Assembly: GCF_013373865.1 (NCBI RefSeq)
Contig: NC_050476.1
Coordinates: 19,853,686 to 19,917,685 of the forward strand
From: Monomorium pharaonis
Taxonomy: Eukaryota; Arthropoda; Insecta; Hymenoptera; Formicidae
Direction: 5' to 3'
Length of the DNA: 64,000 nt
The translations under genes and the position numbers were made by a program. The notes beneath the pieces were generated by a model that worked only from the letters and a program-made list of their open reading frames with translations, ran no database searches and was not told the DNA's origin. This document shows, piece after piece, positions 15,001-27,512 of the stretch (position 1 is its first letter; each line of letters starts with the position of its first letter).

Positions 15001-18000
15001 CAAAACTTCAGATTCAATGTTAAGTATTCAATAATAATAAGAATTGTGTGCACATAACAAATATAGAAAACAATTTTTCTAATTACAAACGATTAAAAAT
15101 AAAATATTCTTTCACTCTGCAAGCTGATTCACAAGGACAGAAACAAATACGGAATTATATTTTTCTACTGTGTTACAAAAATAAATACGCGCTACGTCTC
15201 GCTATACTTCGTTTGTGTCGTTCGAGTGGTTTCCCCTACCCCATCGTCGCGAGCACGCTTCTGGACCCCCGAAATAAATGCTCGGCTTCCTGTAACGCGA
15301 GATCACGGCAGACATTTTTCAGACGATACAACCGTTTCAGCGAAAACGTTTCGTCAAAAAAACTAGCTAATGTTAATTGTGCGTATCCATGGATTTCGTT
15401 TTGGGACGACCTTGACCATTTTACCATTTTAGATCCCCTCGAGAACCGAATCGAAGTGCGGATGTGCTCCAATTGATATAATTTAAGCACTGCTAAATCT
15501 TACAATGACGTCAAATAAATCATAAAATTTAGGTCGAACAGTTATGGCTTTCGAACCCTTTAAATTTCAATGTTTGAAACAAAAGCTTCGAGAATTGTGC
15601 ACCCAGGAAATAATATATTTTTTTATCATATTATTGCCAAAAGTTAGTAAGAATCATTCATCGAATTATTTAATGTCGATTAATTCATTATATGTAACAT
15701 TCATAAATTTTAATCAAAGGATTAAGTTAAAGTTTTGAATAATTTATTAAATGTAAATTTACATGAGCTATTAAAATTCATATTATGTATTATATAAATT
15801 TATCTCTACAATTTAAAAAATTAATTTTGCATTATACAATTTATTATACCGCATTTACGGTATCTCACGTTTTCCGTACATCGATCTTTAGGCTAACTTC
15901 TATCAAATAGAATCTCCGAAAGTGACGATTTTCTTGGACAGATTCACAAACGAGATCGCGGAAGCGTAAAAATTGGCAGATACAATGTACAAGACACACA
16001 AGTTCGTTGATGTTGCTCGAGTAAAACCGCGAGCAAGAAAGTTCGTTGGCCTCACACCACGACACGAGATACAATTAGGCGGCGACGGTGGGTCACGTGT
16101 GCTCTTACGTGTCTCTTCCTTTTTAATTAAGTAATATAAATAAAAAATGAGCTTTAGATAACTTCCGCTATTCTGAGCCATCTGAAGGCGAAACATGTAC
16201 ACAGATCTCTTGTTCCTGTTCTTATTTCTCTGTATTCTCAAATTAGATTGTGTCATACTTTCACTTTTCTTCAAATGTATCGCGCTGTCGCTCACAAAAA
16301 TATGCTCATGTAAGAAAGTGCATGACGCGCAACGTGTGATCGAGCTTGGATCTATGGATTCGCTAAAGCCAAATGACTATGCGGTTCAGTCATCCTTGCG
16401 AGAGAGATGTGAGTAGATATTCTTTCCTGATCTCTGTACACGCAACGGAAACTTCTACGTAACAATATCGAATAACCGGCGGCTAACGGAAAATGCAGAT
16501 CATGCGAATGGGAGTAACGAACTGTATAGCGCGGCACAAATTACCCCGGCGACCTCCTGTATGCGTTTCCACGCGGGCTCTGATTGAAAATGTTAGCCGC
16601 TTGAGAACGGAAGGTGTGTGCGCTATCTTGAACGCGCGAACTGAAGATACTCATAAAACTATTTGCGGTTCTAATCGAAAGGAAGATTCATAGTTGCTTA
16701 GAGTGCATGTGCATCTTAATATCAAACATTTTTTAATTTAGTTAAAAGACTCACTCTCATCTGATCACAAAAGGTATTTAAAGTATGTGCTGAGAACCGC
16801 TTTATAGATTTTGCGTCGAAAATAGTTTCTGTTTGTCTTGGACAGACAAATGGCACCGATCAAAAATTTGAACATTAAACCTGTGAAATCCAATTGTTAG
16901 ATAGAAACAGCAAATTATGTACACAGAAGATGTTTACTTATAAATTAAGGATAATCTAAATTTTTTTTAACTTTGTTGCTTCTAATAAAATTCTGATTCA
17001 CATTAATTGTGCTTTGTATAATTGTAATTATATATTTATCTTAATTCGTAATTGTATATCCTAATCATTTTTTGCAAAAGTTGATTGAAAAATTATGTGA
17101 AAAGTTTCAACATTAGACAGTTTCAAAAAAACTTCATTGAGAAAAACAAATAAAAATTTGTCTCTCTTTATAAATAAGTTTTTTTAATAAAAATGTTTTC
17201 CAATTATCTCATTTGAAGAAGTTTGAAATAAGAATTAGAGAATAATAAATATCTTATTAAATAATATAAATATTTGTGTAACTTCTGTACATAAATAGAA
17301 TAGATTAATTGTTATATTTTGCGATTGGGATAAATGGTAGTCAGCCTAAGGATAGTATAATTGAAAGTGTGGCTAACAGCATCACATACATCTGCAACTG
17401 TAATTGGAATAGAACCGGAGGGGGATTCAATTACTTAAGGGAAATGACCAATAAAGGTGGGCGTGCAAGGGGAAAAAGCCACATAATCGAGAGTCACCCT
17501 GGCGTGCTCTGCAATATCGATGACGACTCATTCAAGTGGCGAGCCGATCTGTCGAGATATCTGCCGATATATGATATAATCGCCGCTACGAGGCCGTAAA
17601 TAATAAATACGAGTGTAATCGTTCGCTACGATCTTCCGCCTCGCCTTCGTCTTTATAGAGCGTAAAATTATATCCGGCTATTCTTAGGAACGCTCTTCCC
17701 GGCGAAAGAAATATTAATTGCACGCATCATCGAAGAAGCACGACTAACAAAAGAGAAAATTTAAAAGATTTAATAAGATGTGATCTTGAATTCTGTTTCC
17801 TAAATTCTGAATTTCTAATTTTCCTAAATTGTGAAATTATTTCTCCTACTTTCCTACTTAATCTTTTTTTTTTATTTTATCTGAAATATTATAAATTTTG
17901 TAATTAGTTGATAACTGATAATTAATGTAATATAAATTCACAATGCCAATTAAAAATTAAGATAATATATTATTGTATTAATAAAGATTACAATCATATA

Positions 18001-18088
18001 TTTTCACCAAGTTTAATAAAATGTACAAATGATATTTACCGTTCGTCAATGGCAGGGTTTGACTCATTGTGATCTCCTGCAGTGGCAT
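1..18088 (-). CDS. cnn: Centrosomin (CDK5RAP2/Cnn family), 3' end beyond window
   Basis: Pericentriolar scaffold protein that recruits gamma-tubulin complexes to centrosomes. Exons read on the minus strand: 18040-18088 (start ATG 18088), 8590-8876, 7992-8163, 7709-7848, 6447-6857, 5674-5889, 5263-5592, 2530-2637, 692-1939, 180-467 and 1-99 (open at the window edge). All have AG/GT borders, and the phases join into 1,116 codons without a stop. The diagnostic CM1 domain starts at residue ~60 (GRTMKEYEDELSSLKKENFQ, then LKLRIYLLEE), the known gamma-tubulin-complex-binding element of this family. A 14-Gly tract lies just before it. The rest is mostly coiled coil rich in E, K, Q and L, with a Ser/Pro-rich linker around 5674-5889. 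The family's C-terminal CM2 region must lie off the left edge. The start choice rests on exon 18040-18095: it begins right after an acceptor, carries a short leader and an ATG, and its phase matches the CM1 exon. The family call is seen in the motif; the exact 5' UTR is not resolved. Confidence 0.93.
3639..3780 (-). promoter_or_regulatory. cnn: Candidate internal cnn promoter and alternative first exon
   Basis: Inside the cnn intron between the exons at 5263 and 2637, the minus strand reads ATG GAG followed at once by GTAGGT, a strong donor. The ATG is at 3644-3642 and the donor follows 3639. The two-codon exon ends in phase 0, and the next exon (2637-2530) starts in phase 0, so splicing would give Met-Glu joined to the QRFEEME segment. 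The upstream leader (about 3645-3780) is less AT-rich than its surroundings. The resulting isoform would lack CM1. Drosophila cnn is known to use internal starts for CM1-less testis isoforms; use of this one is inference. Confidence 0.35.
4066..4377 (+). other. GC-richer block in cnn intron with small open frame
   Basis: A 104-codon plus-strand frame runs from an ATG at 4066 to a stop at 4375-4377, opposite cnn and within its 2.6-kb intron. An acceptor-like ATTTTCAG lies at about 4050-4057. The second half is charged and Arg-rich (for example DEFSYEDWYES). The block is clearly more GC-rich than the flanking intron. An overlapping minus-strand frame (4143-4355) is open too, so openness alone is weak evidence. 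It could be a nested small gene, a 5' leader of the internal cnn transcript, or a regulatory element. I do not recognise the product. Confidence 0.18.
8758..8799 (-). repeat. Poly-glycine codon tract in cnn
   Basis: Fourteen consecutive Gly codons, a mixture of GGA, GGT and GGC, lie three residues before the CM1 motif of centrosomin. The mixed codons make the tract less prone to pure slippage than a homogeneous trinucleotide run. It could be a flexible linker between the short N-terminus and CM1, and it is a likely site of length polymorphism. Confidence 0.9.
8877..18039 (-). other. Large first intron of cnn
   Basis: A 9.2-kb intron separates the first coding exon of cnn from the CM1 exon. 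It is mostly AT-rich low-complexity sequence. GC-richer islands lie at roughly 10.2, 11.1, 12.5-12.95, 13.65-13.97, 15.2-15.5, 16.0-16.7 and 17.3-17.6 kb. These contain short open frames on both strands but no family I can recognise, so they are more likely regulatory or noncoding conserved segments than genes. The 40-codon ORF at 10,156 is listed separately. Confidence 0.7.
10156..10278 (-). CDS. Candidate 40-residue micropeptide ORF, unknown function
   Basis: A minus-strand ATG at 10278 opens 40 codons to a TAA at 10158-10156, inside the first intron of cnn. The peptide starts MAMAPSLARWIWHRL, and then turns polar (RQTKNRPIDSTDTH). The N-terminus is Arg/Trp/Leu-rich without acidic residues, which could resemble a short targeting or membrane-surface helix. 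The ORF sits in a GC-richer patch. There is no homology call, no clear promoter and no obvious splice partner. It may equally be a chance ORF. Confidence 0.2.
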   Translation of the reverse strand: MAMAPSLARWIWHRLDLPRQTKNRPIDSTDTHLKNILKIT

Positions 18089-18095
18089 GTTGGTG
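18040..18095 (-). other. cnn: First coding exon of cnn, with end of 5' UTR
   Basis: A minus-strand acceptor (CTTTGTTGCAG) precedes 18095. Seven leader bases come before the ATG at 18088-18086, and 16 codons plus one base follow, to a GTAAAT donor after 18040. The encoded start is MPLQEITMSQTLPLTN, followed by a Gly codon split across the intron and completed by GT at 8876. At least one noncoding exon must therefore lie upstream, to the right. Confidence 0.82.
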
Positions 18096-19245
18096 CTGCA
18101 ACAAAGTGGAATAACAATAAAAAATTAGTCACAATATTATTCGACTGTTAATATAAAACATCTTATAATTTTGGCCATAATATAAATATAAATCACAGTA
18201 AAAAATGTATGTATTTTTTTTAGGCACATAAATTTTGTCATAAGTACTAAAATTCTATATTTGCTCATGCTTAGCACACGCAAATGTTACTAAGACATGT
18301 AAAAAGAATTAATTCTCTTTGTATGACAAATAATTTTAGCGTTATAGAAGGAAGTGGAATGAATAACAGTGAATGAGCAGCTATTTTCGGAATGAGACCA
18401 AAAGTGGAATGAAGGTACGTACTCCTGGTGGGACACAACGAAGACCAAATTAGATAAAAGGAAGGAGTTTGAAAAGGATCAAAGTGAGCATCGAGTGTGT
18501 TCTATTTTCAGGACTCCGATGGAACGTTTAAAGCTAAAAAATTGACATAACAAAGCTAGTCTGGACACGTAAGCGAGTGAACAATGATTTACAAGAGCAT
18601 AAAGAGTATGAATAAGACTCTGCCAATATTATTAATAGCACATTAGTTATTTATAGTCCCGCAATTTTTCAAAACATAGCATTCACGATTTTTTATCACA
18701 TTTAAAATTTAAAAATAAAGACAGTATTTATTAAACTTTTATTTATATAAATTTTGTAACAACTGTAATATATTTTTTATTATAATTTATATTTTTAATA
18801 AGTAATTAATTAATAATTTATATATTTTTTTATTAATCCTACGTCACTATATTTCTCCAATATACATTTGCCGTGATAATTAGTAAACGTATTATTATTT
18901 ATGAATATAATAAATTAATTGGACAATTGCTAAAGATTTATGTGTGAAAAACTGAAACAGAATAATATTTCTATCAAAATAAATTATGTCATAAAGAAAC
19001 GTAACAAGACATTATTGTAATGGTTGTAGAACAGATCCTGTTATGTGAAATTAATTTATGCGGAATTTATTTCGTCCAGGCTGTCTACCTAGAACTCATT
19101 ACAGCCTAAGGTGGTGCAAAGTGTTCGGCTACGAGATTATATTAATTCGCTATAGCCCAGCTGTCTGGCAGCTCTCTCGGCCGACGAAAGAGCGGCAGGA
19201 AACTGTAGGATTTCCAGTAAGGTTTTATTTAGATTTCACGTAAAT

Positions 19246-19278
<33 letters not shown>

Positions 19279-19288
19279 CTTTCTCTTT
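19246..19288 (+). repeat. CT / CTTT microsatellite
   Basis: An uninterrupted pyrimidine tract. A (TC)n run passes into CTTT repeats and then CTCTTT units. Confidence 0.9.
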
Positions 19289-20665
19289 GGTGCGTCTTCC
19301 GAAACGCTGCAATGTGAAATGAGTGATTAATCTACGCCTTGTGCGTCTTTTACGTTATGTTGTTCGCATAGTGAGTCACATCAACGAGCCGATACGCAAT
19401 CTCCAAGAAGAATATCTAAGACATAAAAAATTGGTATCTTCTTTGAAAAGATAATCGTAAAGTAATTAAAAATTATAACGATTAAATATCAAAAATCGAA
19501 AATTTTTTAATTTAAAAATTAGGTTTTGAACAAATAGGAAGATCTTTTTTTTAACGCAGTGTGCATATGTAAGCTGTAAATTTTACAAAAATCTGCAGTA
19601 GTTATATTCATAATATTAACGTTTTTAACATTATAGATCAATAAATTATTTGAAAAATAAAAATGATTACTTGAAATAAAAATCACTTGATATAAAAGTT
19701 TCATTAAAGAAAAATTAATTAAAATTTAAATAAAAAATTATAATTGTGTGTGTGTGTTTTTACGATAATAATAAAAGCTTACAAGGAATAATATTTATAA
19801 AAACCTATAAGCACACAAAATTCTGCGTAAACAGGAAGAAACAGATAATAACTAAAACTGTGATAATATAGGTGTGAAATACAAGCAAAGTACGTCTAAT
19901 GACTCAGAATTGATAGGCACATGTTATCTTTGGATACAAAATTTTCGCTAAGTTAATGGTGTTTATTTGTATCAAATATATTTAACATAAAGAAAGTTAA
20001 TCTTAACACAATAAATATACATGTATATATAAATATAAAATTTTCTTTGAGAAAACTTTATTAAATATACATACTTTACTTATATTCTTTCGATAGACTA
20101 TATAAACTTCTTAATCTCTCAATCAGGAGATAACACAGACTATATATCATAAGAAAACTTCAAGTCTGACTTTACATGTTGCTTGATATCTCACCAAATC
20201 TATTTATTTATCAAACGTATTTATTCATAGTATAATAATAGGTATACAAAACAAATAAAAAAATATTTTTTATAAAAATGATTTTTTTAATTTAAATTTT
20301 TCAAGCAAAAAATATATAAAGTAAAAAATTATTAATTTTAAAGTAACATTTTCCTACATTTACAAGTCAACATAATTTATAATTATGTTAAGAATTAATT
20401 AAATGTATTAAAAAATACAAGAATTGAAAGATAATAAACATAGATGATAATTAAAAAAGGTAACATAATCCAGAGGTGTGTAATTATAGAAATCTCAGAA
20501 GTCTTCCAACGGTTAAAATATTAAATAATTGCAATTTTCAACAATTTCTATGACAATTTTTGTTAATTGTTTCAAAGAAGAACAATTTGAAAAATAAAGT
20601 CATACAAATTATAGTCATACATATAATATACAAATTATACAAATAAATTAATAATAAATAAATAA

Positions 20666-20765
20666 AAGGTGTTAAGCATCGCAGCAGATTTAGTGCAGTA
20701 AAATTATTTGCAGAAAACTGCAAATAATTTTACTGCACTAAATCTGCAGCGGTGCTTAACACCTT
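20666..20765. repeat. Near-perfect 48-bp-arm hairpin (foldback element)
   Basis: The left arm (20666-20713) is the reverse complement of the right arm (20718-20765) with two mismatches, around a 4-base AAAA loop. The arms begin AAGGTGTTAAGCA and reach TTATTTGCAG at the loop. The near identity suggests a recent origin. The length and tight loop fit a foldback/MITE remnant or an inverted duplication. A pre-miRNA-like transcript is possible, but the pairing is more perfect than in typical animal pre-miRNAs. Confidence 0.9.
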
Positions 20766-22243
20766 TAAGCACCTCTCTAAGAATACCTTAGTTTTATGCG
20801 CAAAATTCAGTTCGTTCATAACAAAAGAACAGTAAAAATACAAATTCTTTCGTATATCTTCCAAATCTCATAAGCTACAAATAGCCACGCGATGGAAAGC
20901 GTTCGCGAATCGCAACACGTAGAATCCGTGCAAAGAGTATCGCATTTCGTAGTAAAAGCGACATTCTAAGAGAAACACACAGTCGTAATATAGGGCCGCG
21001 ACAAAATGTGCTCGGAGTATCAAAGATCACGACGCGAGAGATCTATAATAATAGGTATCGCGGAAACTGCACATTTTCCCCGAAGAGTAAGATTAAGACA
21101 AACTGAATTCAAGAACTACAATTAGTACATTCGTAATTATAATTCACCAGTTTAATGAAATTTTAATTTAATTATTGTCTTTCTCCATGCTATTGTATGC
21201 GGCTCTGAAATTAATACGAATTATTTATCTAATATAACTAATATTACATATATATTGCATAAGAGTCCTGTCATAATAATTATTATGGAAATTATAATAC
21301 AATATTAAAAAATCAACTTGCGTATAATATGTACAAAGAATACTGGGTGTTCGCACAGACGCTATATCCGTATAATCTTTGGTTATAATTAGAAAACATG
21401 TGGTAGACATAAGGATGGTAATATCACAATTTCATATTGTCGTTACATAAGAGAGAATTCAAATGTACAGATACACAAACAGTACATGTGTATAGTGTTG
21501 CTCGTAATTATTTGTACTCATATGTTTCTCGAAAATATTTACAAGAAATAATTTTATGCGCAAATATTAAGATATATTTAGCATATTTAAGTTCAATAAA
21601 GTATTATTTAATTATTTTTCAAACATTAGCGATTTTTTAGGAAAATTATATAATAAAGTAAAAGTAATAAAATAATTGAAGTATAATAAATAAAGTAAAT
21701 TTTTCAAAAGAATATTTATATGTTCTAATTTAAGTACCATAAATCACTATCTGTTTTTAGCTATTTCTACCTATCCTACATGAAAAATTATTTACATACA
21801 TAATTATTTGAAAAAATACACAAAATAATATTAAAGTTATTTTTATACTTAAAAAAATAAAGTGGATTTTATTTTCTTTTATGTTGCAGAAAGCAAAAAA
21901 TTATTATAAGTATCAAGCCCTAAAAATATTGAATTTTATTAACTTCTTTATTAACATATTATTTTCTATAAAATTTTATGTAACAATTTCTTTTTATTTA
22001 ATTTTAGTTAAGTTTTAAAAGTTTACTTTTTAAAAATGTGTTAATTTTTAAAGAATTATTTATTTACCTATAATATAAAATATCATTAATGTACTAGCAG
22101 CATTTAAATGTTATAGTTGCGTATATTATAAAGAGAGTGAAGATGTCTAAATCACAATCTTAACTGAGTTTATCAGTTCAGAAAATTTTAACGAATTAAA
22201 TTTTTAACATGCCCCAACAGCAGATGAAGAAGACGCGTGCACA

Positions 22244-22267
22244 ACTGTCGGCTTTTTGACTTTTATA
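22244..22267 (-). promoter_or_regulatory. Weak TATA-box candidate with CAGT initiator
   Basis: The minus strand has TATAAAA at 22267-22261, with CAGT about 20 bases downstream in a GC-richer patch. That spacing is shorter than usual for TATA to initiator. It faces cnn, 4 kb before its first coding exon, but no donor-bounded leader is obvious. Low confidence. Confidence 0.2.
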
Positions 22268-24699
22268 CCCCTGTGCGCATCCGACACCGTTATATTAAGC
22301 ACTACCCTTACACCAGGCTTAACTACTCCAGATACGGACTTCTCGGAATCTTAGTTCTACCAGGGACACGCGTGTCGGATGACGTTAAAGGGCCCCAAAG
22401 ATGCACATTATGCGATAACACAGCATTATGCGTGAATTCGTTTGCGACTATAATTACATTACGTGATACAGCATGATTCATTTTAATGCTTTTGTACATG
22501 ATATTATATATTGAATCACCAGGTGATTCAACTTTAGATTAAGGCGAAAATTGCAACAATCTGTCGAAATTTAATATTAAAAGTTTAGTCAAAATTTTAT
22601 TTAAAAAATTTTTTAAATTTATATTATTATAATATTACGAGAAATACAATTATAGTATAAAAATATCAGTGTTAATTAGAGATACGTAATTGTATTAAAG
22701 AAAAAAATATCTCATATATGCTAATGTAAATAAATTTAAACTATTTAATATTACTTAACATTATTTAATTTTACTTTACATATGTTTGATTTCACTTAAT
22801 TTAAATTTTACATTTTTCACGTCTGTTATTTTAGAATTAATAACAATAATAAATTTGTGCGGTATTCACATAATAAAGATAAAAATTAAATTTGTGTTTC
22901 TAATAGAAAAATATCAGCGGGACTATATCTTATTGTCAAAAAATAAGTATTAATTTGTAAAGTTCTCTTTAATAAGTAGAATCTGGACAAAGACAACGTT
23001 TGTCAGTACACGAGATGAGAAGAGGCAATGTAATGAAAGAACGCATCAGTTGTTATCATCTGACAACATAGTGAATGTACAGATAATCGATACGAAGTGT
23101 ATAACAATCGAGTAGCAGCAGCCACATGAATCGAAATGTGCACGTGTTTTAATTTCTGATACTAATAATAAACTCTATCAAAAATGTACTATAGATCCGC
23201 TTTATTAAGTAATTTACGTTTTTCTCGTTTCTTTTTAATTTTACAAAAATTTCTAATAAATTCTAGTAAAAATTAATTAGAAAAGCATGCCAATAAAACA
23301 TGAATTAAAAAGTATTAAACTAAAATTTAATCTTGTATTATTATTATTCCAGCTAATATTAACGTTATCATAATTAATATATATTTCTGAAATTAAAACA
23401 ATTATAACAATGATATGACAATAATATTGATTACACGTAAAATACGCAATACTTAACAACGCGCGCTTTATAAATAAAAGTCACTTTTCTATCGAATTAC
23501 TTTATCGGTAATTATTTTTGTATAAATACAAATTTTGCTACAAATGTTCATTCAATAAGTGAACAAACGTGAACAACATATTTTTCCATACGAGATAATT
23601 CAGACTCTTACTTAGTTATCATGCACGTAACTATCACGTAGGTGTCAGCTGTGTGCAAAGTTTCCTCAATTAACGGTTCGTTAAACGAATTGACCGAGTA
23701 GTTAAATAATTAGCTGGATCCTGTCAGTAGGACTTTATTTACAATTCGACATCACGACTGAGTGCCCAAATAAGCTGACCTGTATTGTAATTTTTATACC
23801 TCATATTTATATTCACAATTATTTGACTTTTGGCTGTCAAAACGAAGAAACTTTCGAGGTCATTGTAGAGATAATCAAGCAATTACTTAAAGAGATACCA
23901 TAAGTATGGAGATTAATACAATGTATCTTGTCTCATACATATGCATTATACACGATACAACAGCGGTTGACGAACTTGTTCTTATATTCGGTAAAAAAAA
24001 GATTATTACATTACGAATGTAAAATATACAGATAGTTTTTCATGCGACAAATAATAATAAAATAACCAGAATATATTGTTAAGTCATAAAAAATTATAAT
24101 ATTAGATAAATAAAAAATATATTTTTTATACTCGGTATAAAGAATCAAATTCTATAATAAACCATTAGTTTCTATCGAAGATACTAGCAAGCATTGTATA
24201 TTACAATCAACGTTAGTTAAATGTACGAGCAAAGAATACGCGATAAAGATCATAAAGAAGGCAAACCAGCTCTCGTCATTAACTTGTATTAACCCTTTTA
24301 ACGCCGATAATGCACTCTCGTTACAACAAAAATAATGAATAAGATTAAATTTAATTTTTTAAGATAATAAACTAAATCGTTTACGAATACGTTAACCAAA
24401 TTTATAACTGTTACAAATTTCTCGCGAGAAAACTCTGTAAACATCAAATCTATTATAAATTACACGTTTTGTAATTTAATGATAAATATATTCAACTTGA
24501 TATAAAATTCTACTCTCTACTATCTTTTTTTTTTTAATTTCTTCTCTTACACTTTCAATTTTTTAGTCATCTTATAATTATAATTGTTCTTCATTCAAAT
24601 TATTTAAGTTAAGATAATTTAAATCATAGAAGCAAATAGCAGTAAAACAGCAAAACGGAGATTTATCGTTTGACATTTGGAGGATTAAATCACTAATCA

Positions 24700-25019
24700 A
24701 TCGGGTTAACTACATATGGCACTCACGTTCGTAAAGAATTGTAAGGACCCCAGGCGCTGGTCCTCGTGGACGGCGCATTCTGACTCTGAATGGAATATCT
24801 GTAACCACCGAGAAGCATTCCGTGGCAATTTGGCGACAATCACGAGGCAAAGACACGTGATCCACGACCGAAGTCACTAATCCTCGACACTAAGTCACAA
24901 TATATTGTTCGTGTCCCAATAAAATCTCGAAGACGAGACGAAATACATACACCACCGATCAAACTCCCTACAAAAATATCCTAACAATTCCTCTAGAATC
25001 CTAATAATTTCTTCAACGT

Positions 25020-25053
<34 letters not shown>

Positions 25054-25990
25054 AAGAACACAAACCACACGGGACACGACAGTGTTCCTCGGGGGAAATC
25101 AAGTTCTCGTGAACGACGATGATACTCCGCGATTAACCGCGATTGAAGTTGCACTCACGTCTTCGCATAAACGGGACATACCCACCCCCTTCCCCTACCT
25201 AACCACCCTTCGCCACACGCCGAGGGTCGAGATAGTACGGAGACCAGATCCGAGATCGCTGTGCTCTCGAGGGCGGCGGCGTTAGCGCGAACGTACTATG
25301 TGCTCCTCCGCGTCAGAGCTGGACCGATCAATGGAATCAACTCTCGCGCGAGATGACGCACGACGCATCAGGCAATTTCCCAGCACGGCCGCCGCCGCAT
25401 GAATCTCGCGAGTCGTCGAGTCCGGAGATGTCACCCGTCGACGACGATCCTCGCGAGGATCCACAGCGATTTACACGCGCGACAGGCCGCGGATAAATCT
25501 CCTGCGGGGAGGGATGAAGTCTCCCCCTTTCCTCTTCCCGAAACGTGTGTGACGAGATCCCGCTGTCTTATCTCAACGACGACGACGACGCCTCGCTAAA
25601 TAAGATCCGCGAAAAAAATCTTGTGTCGCTTTGATTCTGTTTACTCGGATGCTCGCGAATCCTCCGACGCACATCAAACACACGGGGATCGTGTTTCGTG
25701 AAACGTTCCTCGACGGCGCGTACCGCACAGCGCACCGAAAACGACTGACGATAAGTAACACGAGTCGAGCAGAAATAGAGGGATGGGGGCGACGGTGCAG
25801 GGAGAGAGAAACAACGGGGGAAACGCGGGGGATGCGCCGCGTCGACCACGATGTAATCAGAGGAGAGATACGGAAGCGAGAGGGGACTGTAGCGTTTTCT
25901 CTTTCCCGACGCGAGGAAAAGTGCAAAATTTCTAATGAGAAATTGGAAAAACTTGAAGAATGTAAAGTGGTAAAGATATACGTGTCAAAG
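24700..25990 (-). promoter_or_regulatory. CpG-rich block, likely cnn promoter / 5' UTR region
   Basis: The densest CpG-rich stretch in the left half of the window, after about 6 kb of AT-rich DNA on the cnn side. On the minus strand there are good donor-like sites: GAAGAC before GTGAGT (exon end 25159) and CGAAC before GTGAGT (exon end 24727). Either could close a noncoding first exon that splices to the acceptor before 18095. Open frames run on both strands, as expected from CpG-rich noncoding DNA. The assignment to cnn is inferred from position and orientation. Confidence 0.4.
25024..25051 (+). repeat. (TC)n microsatellite
   Basis: About 14 TC units, i.e. (GA)n on the minus strand, at the edge of the CpG-rich block. 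GA tracts near promoters can bind GAGA-type factors in insects, but no function is shown here. Confidence 0.9.
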
Positions 25991-27512
25991 TATTGCTAAG
26001 AATTTTAAAATTTTATAGATTATTCTATTATTACGCTTGATTATCTGTAGAAAATTTTTACATGATTCTTTTGACGCTTTGTAAAGCTACTTAATTTTTT
26101 GTTTGTTCTTAATTTCTATGGGCAATCGCATTTTGCAGTGCTAATTTGCAAATTTGGAGAGAAATACAGAAATAATGAAGAAATAGCGTTATGAATTAAA
26201 TCTATTTTTTTATACGTATTAATGAAAAAATAATTAATATTGTGTAAAAGTCATTTGCATACTTATTCGTTTAAAAGTTATTTACCTAAAACTGCAGCAA
26301 AATAAGATCATTTTCTCTGCATAAGTCATTATAAGGCAAATTGTTTATTTTCTTCTTCCCAACTTATCATAATTTTGATACTCATGACAATCACAATTTT
26401 TTGTCGTTGAATAAGAAAAAAAGAATAATTTTAAAATAAATACGCAATTTTTTAATCTCCACAACTTCTAGCTGTGATATTGCAGAGCCAAAATACTCTT
26501 GAGTATCACACAAATCTAGAAAAGTCTAGAAGAAGAAATTATTTAAAAAGTAAAAATGAAAGAAAAATTAATAACCAACTATACTGTTTAATCCCTAAAC
26601 ACTCACGTGAGGATAAACTAAAACTAATTTAAACGCAAGCTGTAAATTTACTAATTAAATATATTACGTCATAACATTTTTTTATAATAATTTTTTAACA
26701 GCTAGTGTTTAAAAATTACTGCTTTATGTCTCAATTTATAATTACGTTATAATTTATGTTTCAATTTATAATTATTTTTACGTCAGAAAAATCACGCGAT
26801 TGCTTACGAGTTACACATAGTATTTATTTTGTAGATAATCAGCATTTTTCTCAACAGCTGTTTTTTCAAGAATATCAACAAAATTTAAATTTGCACATTT
26901 AAATAATAATAAGAAAATATAAAGTAAACCAACATATAAAACTACACAGCTAATTAAAAACATACATATTTAACAGATATTAAACAGATTAATTAAACGG
27001 ATATTCGTAAATATCAATCGCGGACATAATTTGAGTATTTATTACGAGTTTTCCTGGCCTTCTCGTTTTCTTCGTTATCGACGGACATGTAAATCAGCAC
27101 GTGATAGCCAATGTAAACGCCGTTGCACTGTCAGATCAAAGTGCGGAAGGGAAAAAAGGGAGAGCAACGCGCCGGCAAAAGAGGGAAAAGCAACGAGGGA
27201 GAGAACGAAGAAGGGAGGAGAGGATGCGAAGGGCGGACAGTGAATGACAGAAGCAGAAAACGGGGAGTACGGAAGGTCGTAAAAACATGAAGACGAATCT
27301 AGCACTGATCGAGAACTCAGCAGGGTTTCTCAGCAGAACAAGTGACGATTATATTCATATGTCGACAGACAAAAAATATAAACGCTATAAGGAGTATTTT
27401 TATGAATATAAAACATTTTCAAACATTTAATTATCGATGCCTCTCGTGAGATATTTAATCACGAGAATTTTAATTTTAATGCTATCTAGAATTCTCTTTC
27501 TCATTAGATTCC

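Larger units (their letters stand above)
18096..24720. other. Intergenic or cnn 5' intron, no coding exon recognised
   Basis: Strongly AT-rich. Short open frames here are in poor coding context. It holds a CT/CTTT tract (19.25 kb), a TG run near 19,745, a long hairpin (20.67 kb), and GC-richer patches near 20.88-21.07 and 22.22-22.46 kb. If the cnn promoter lies at 25 kb, this is intron 1 of the cnn transcript. Confidence 0.6.
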
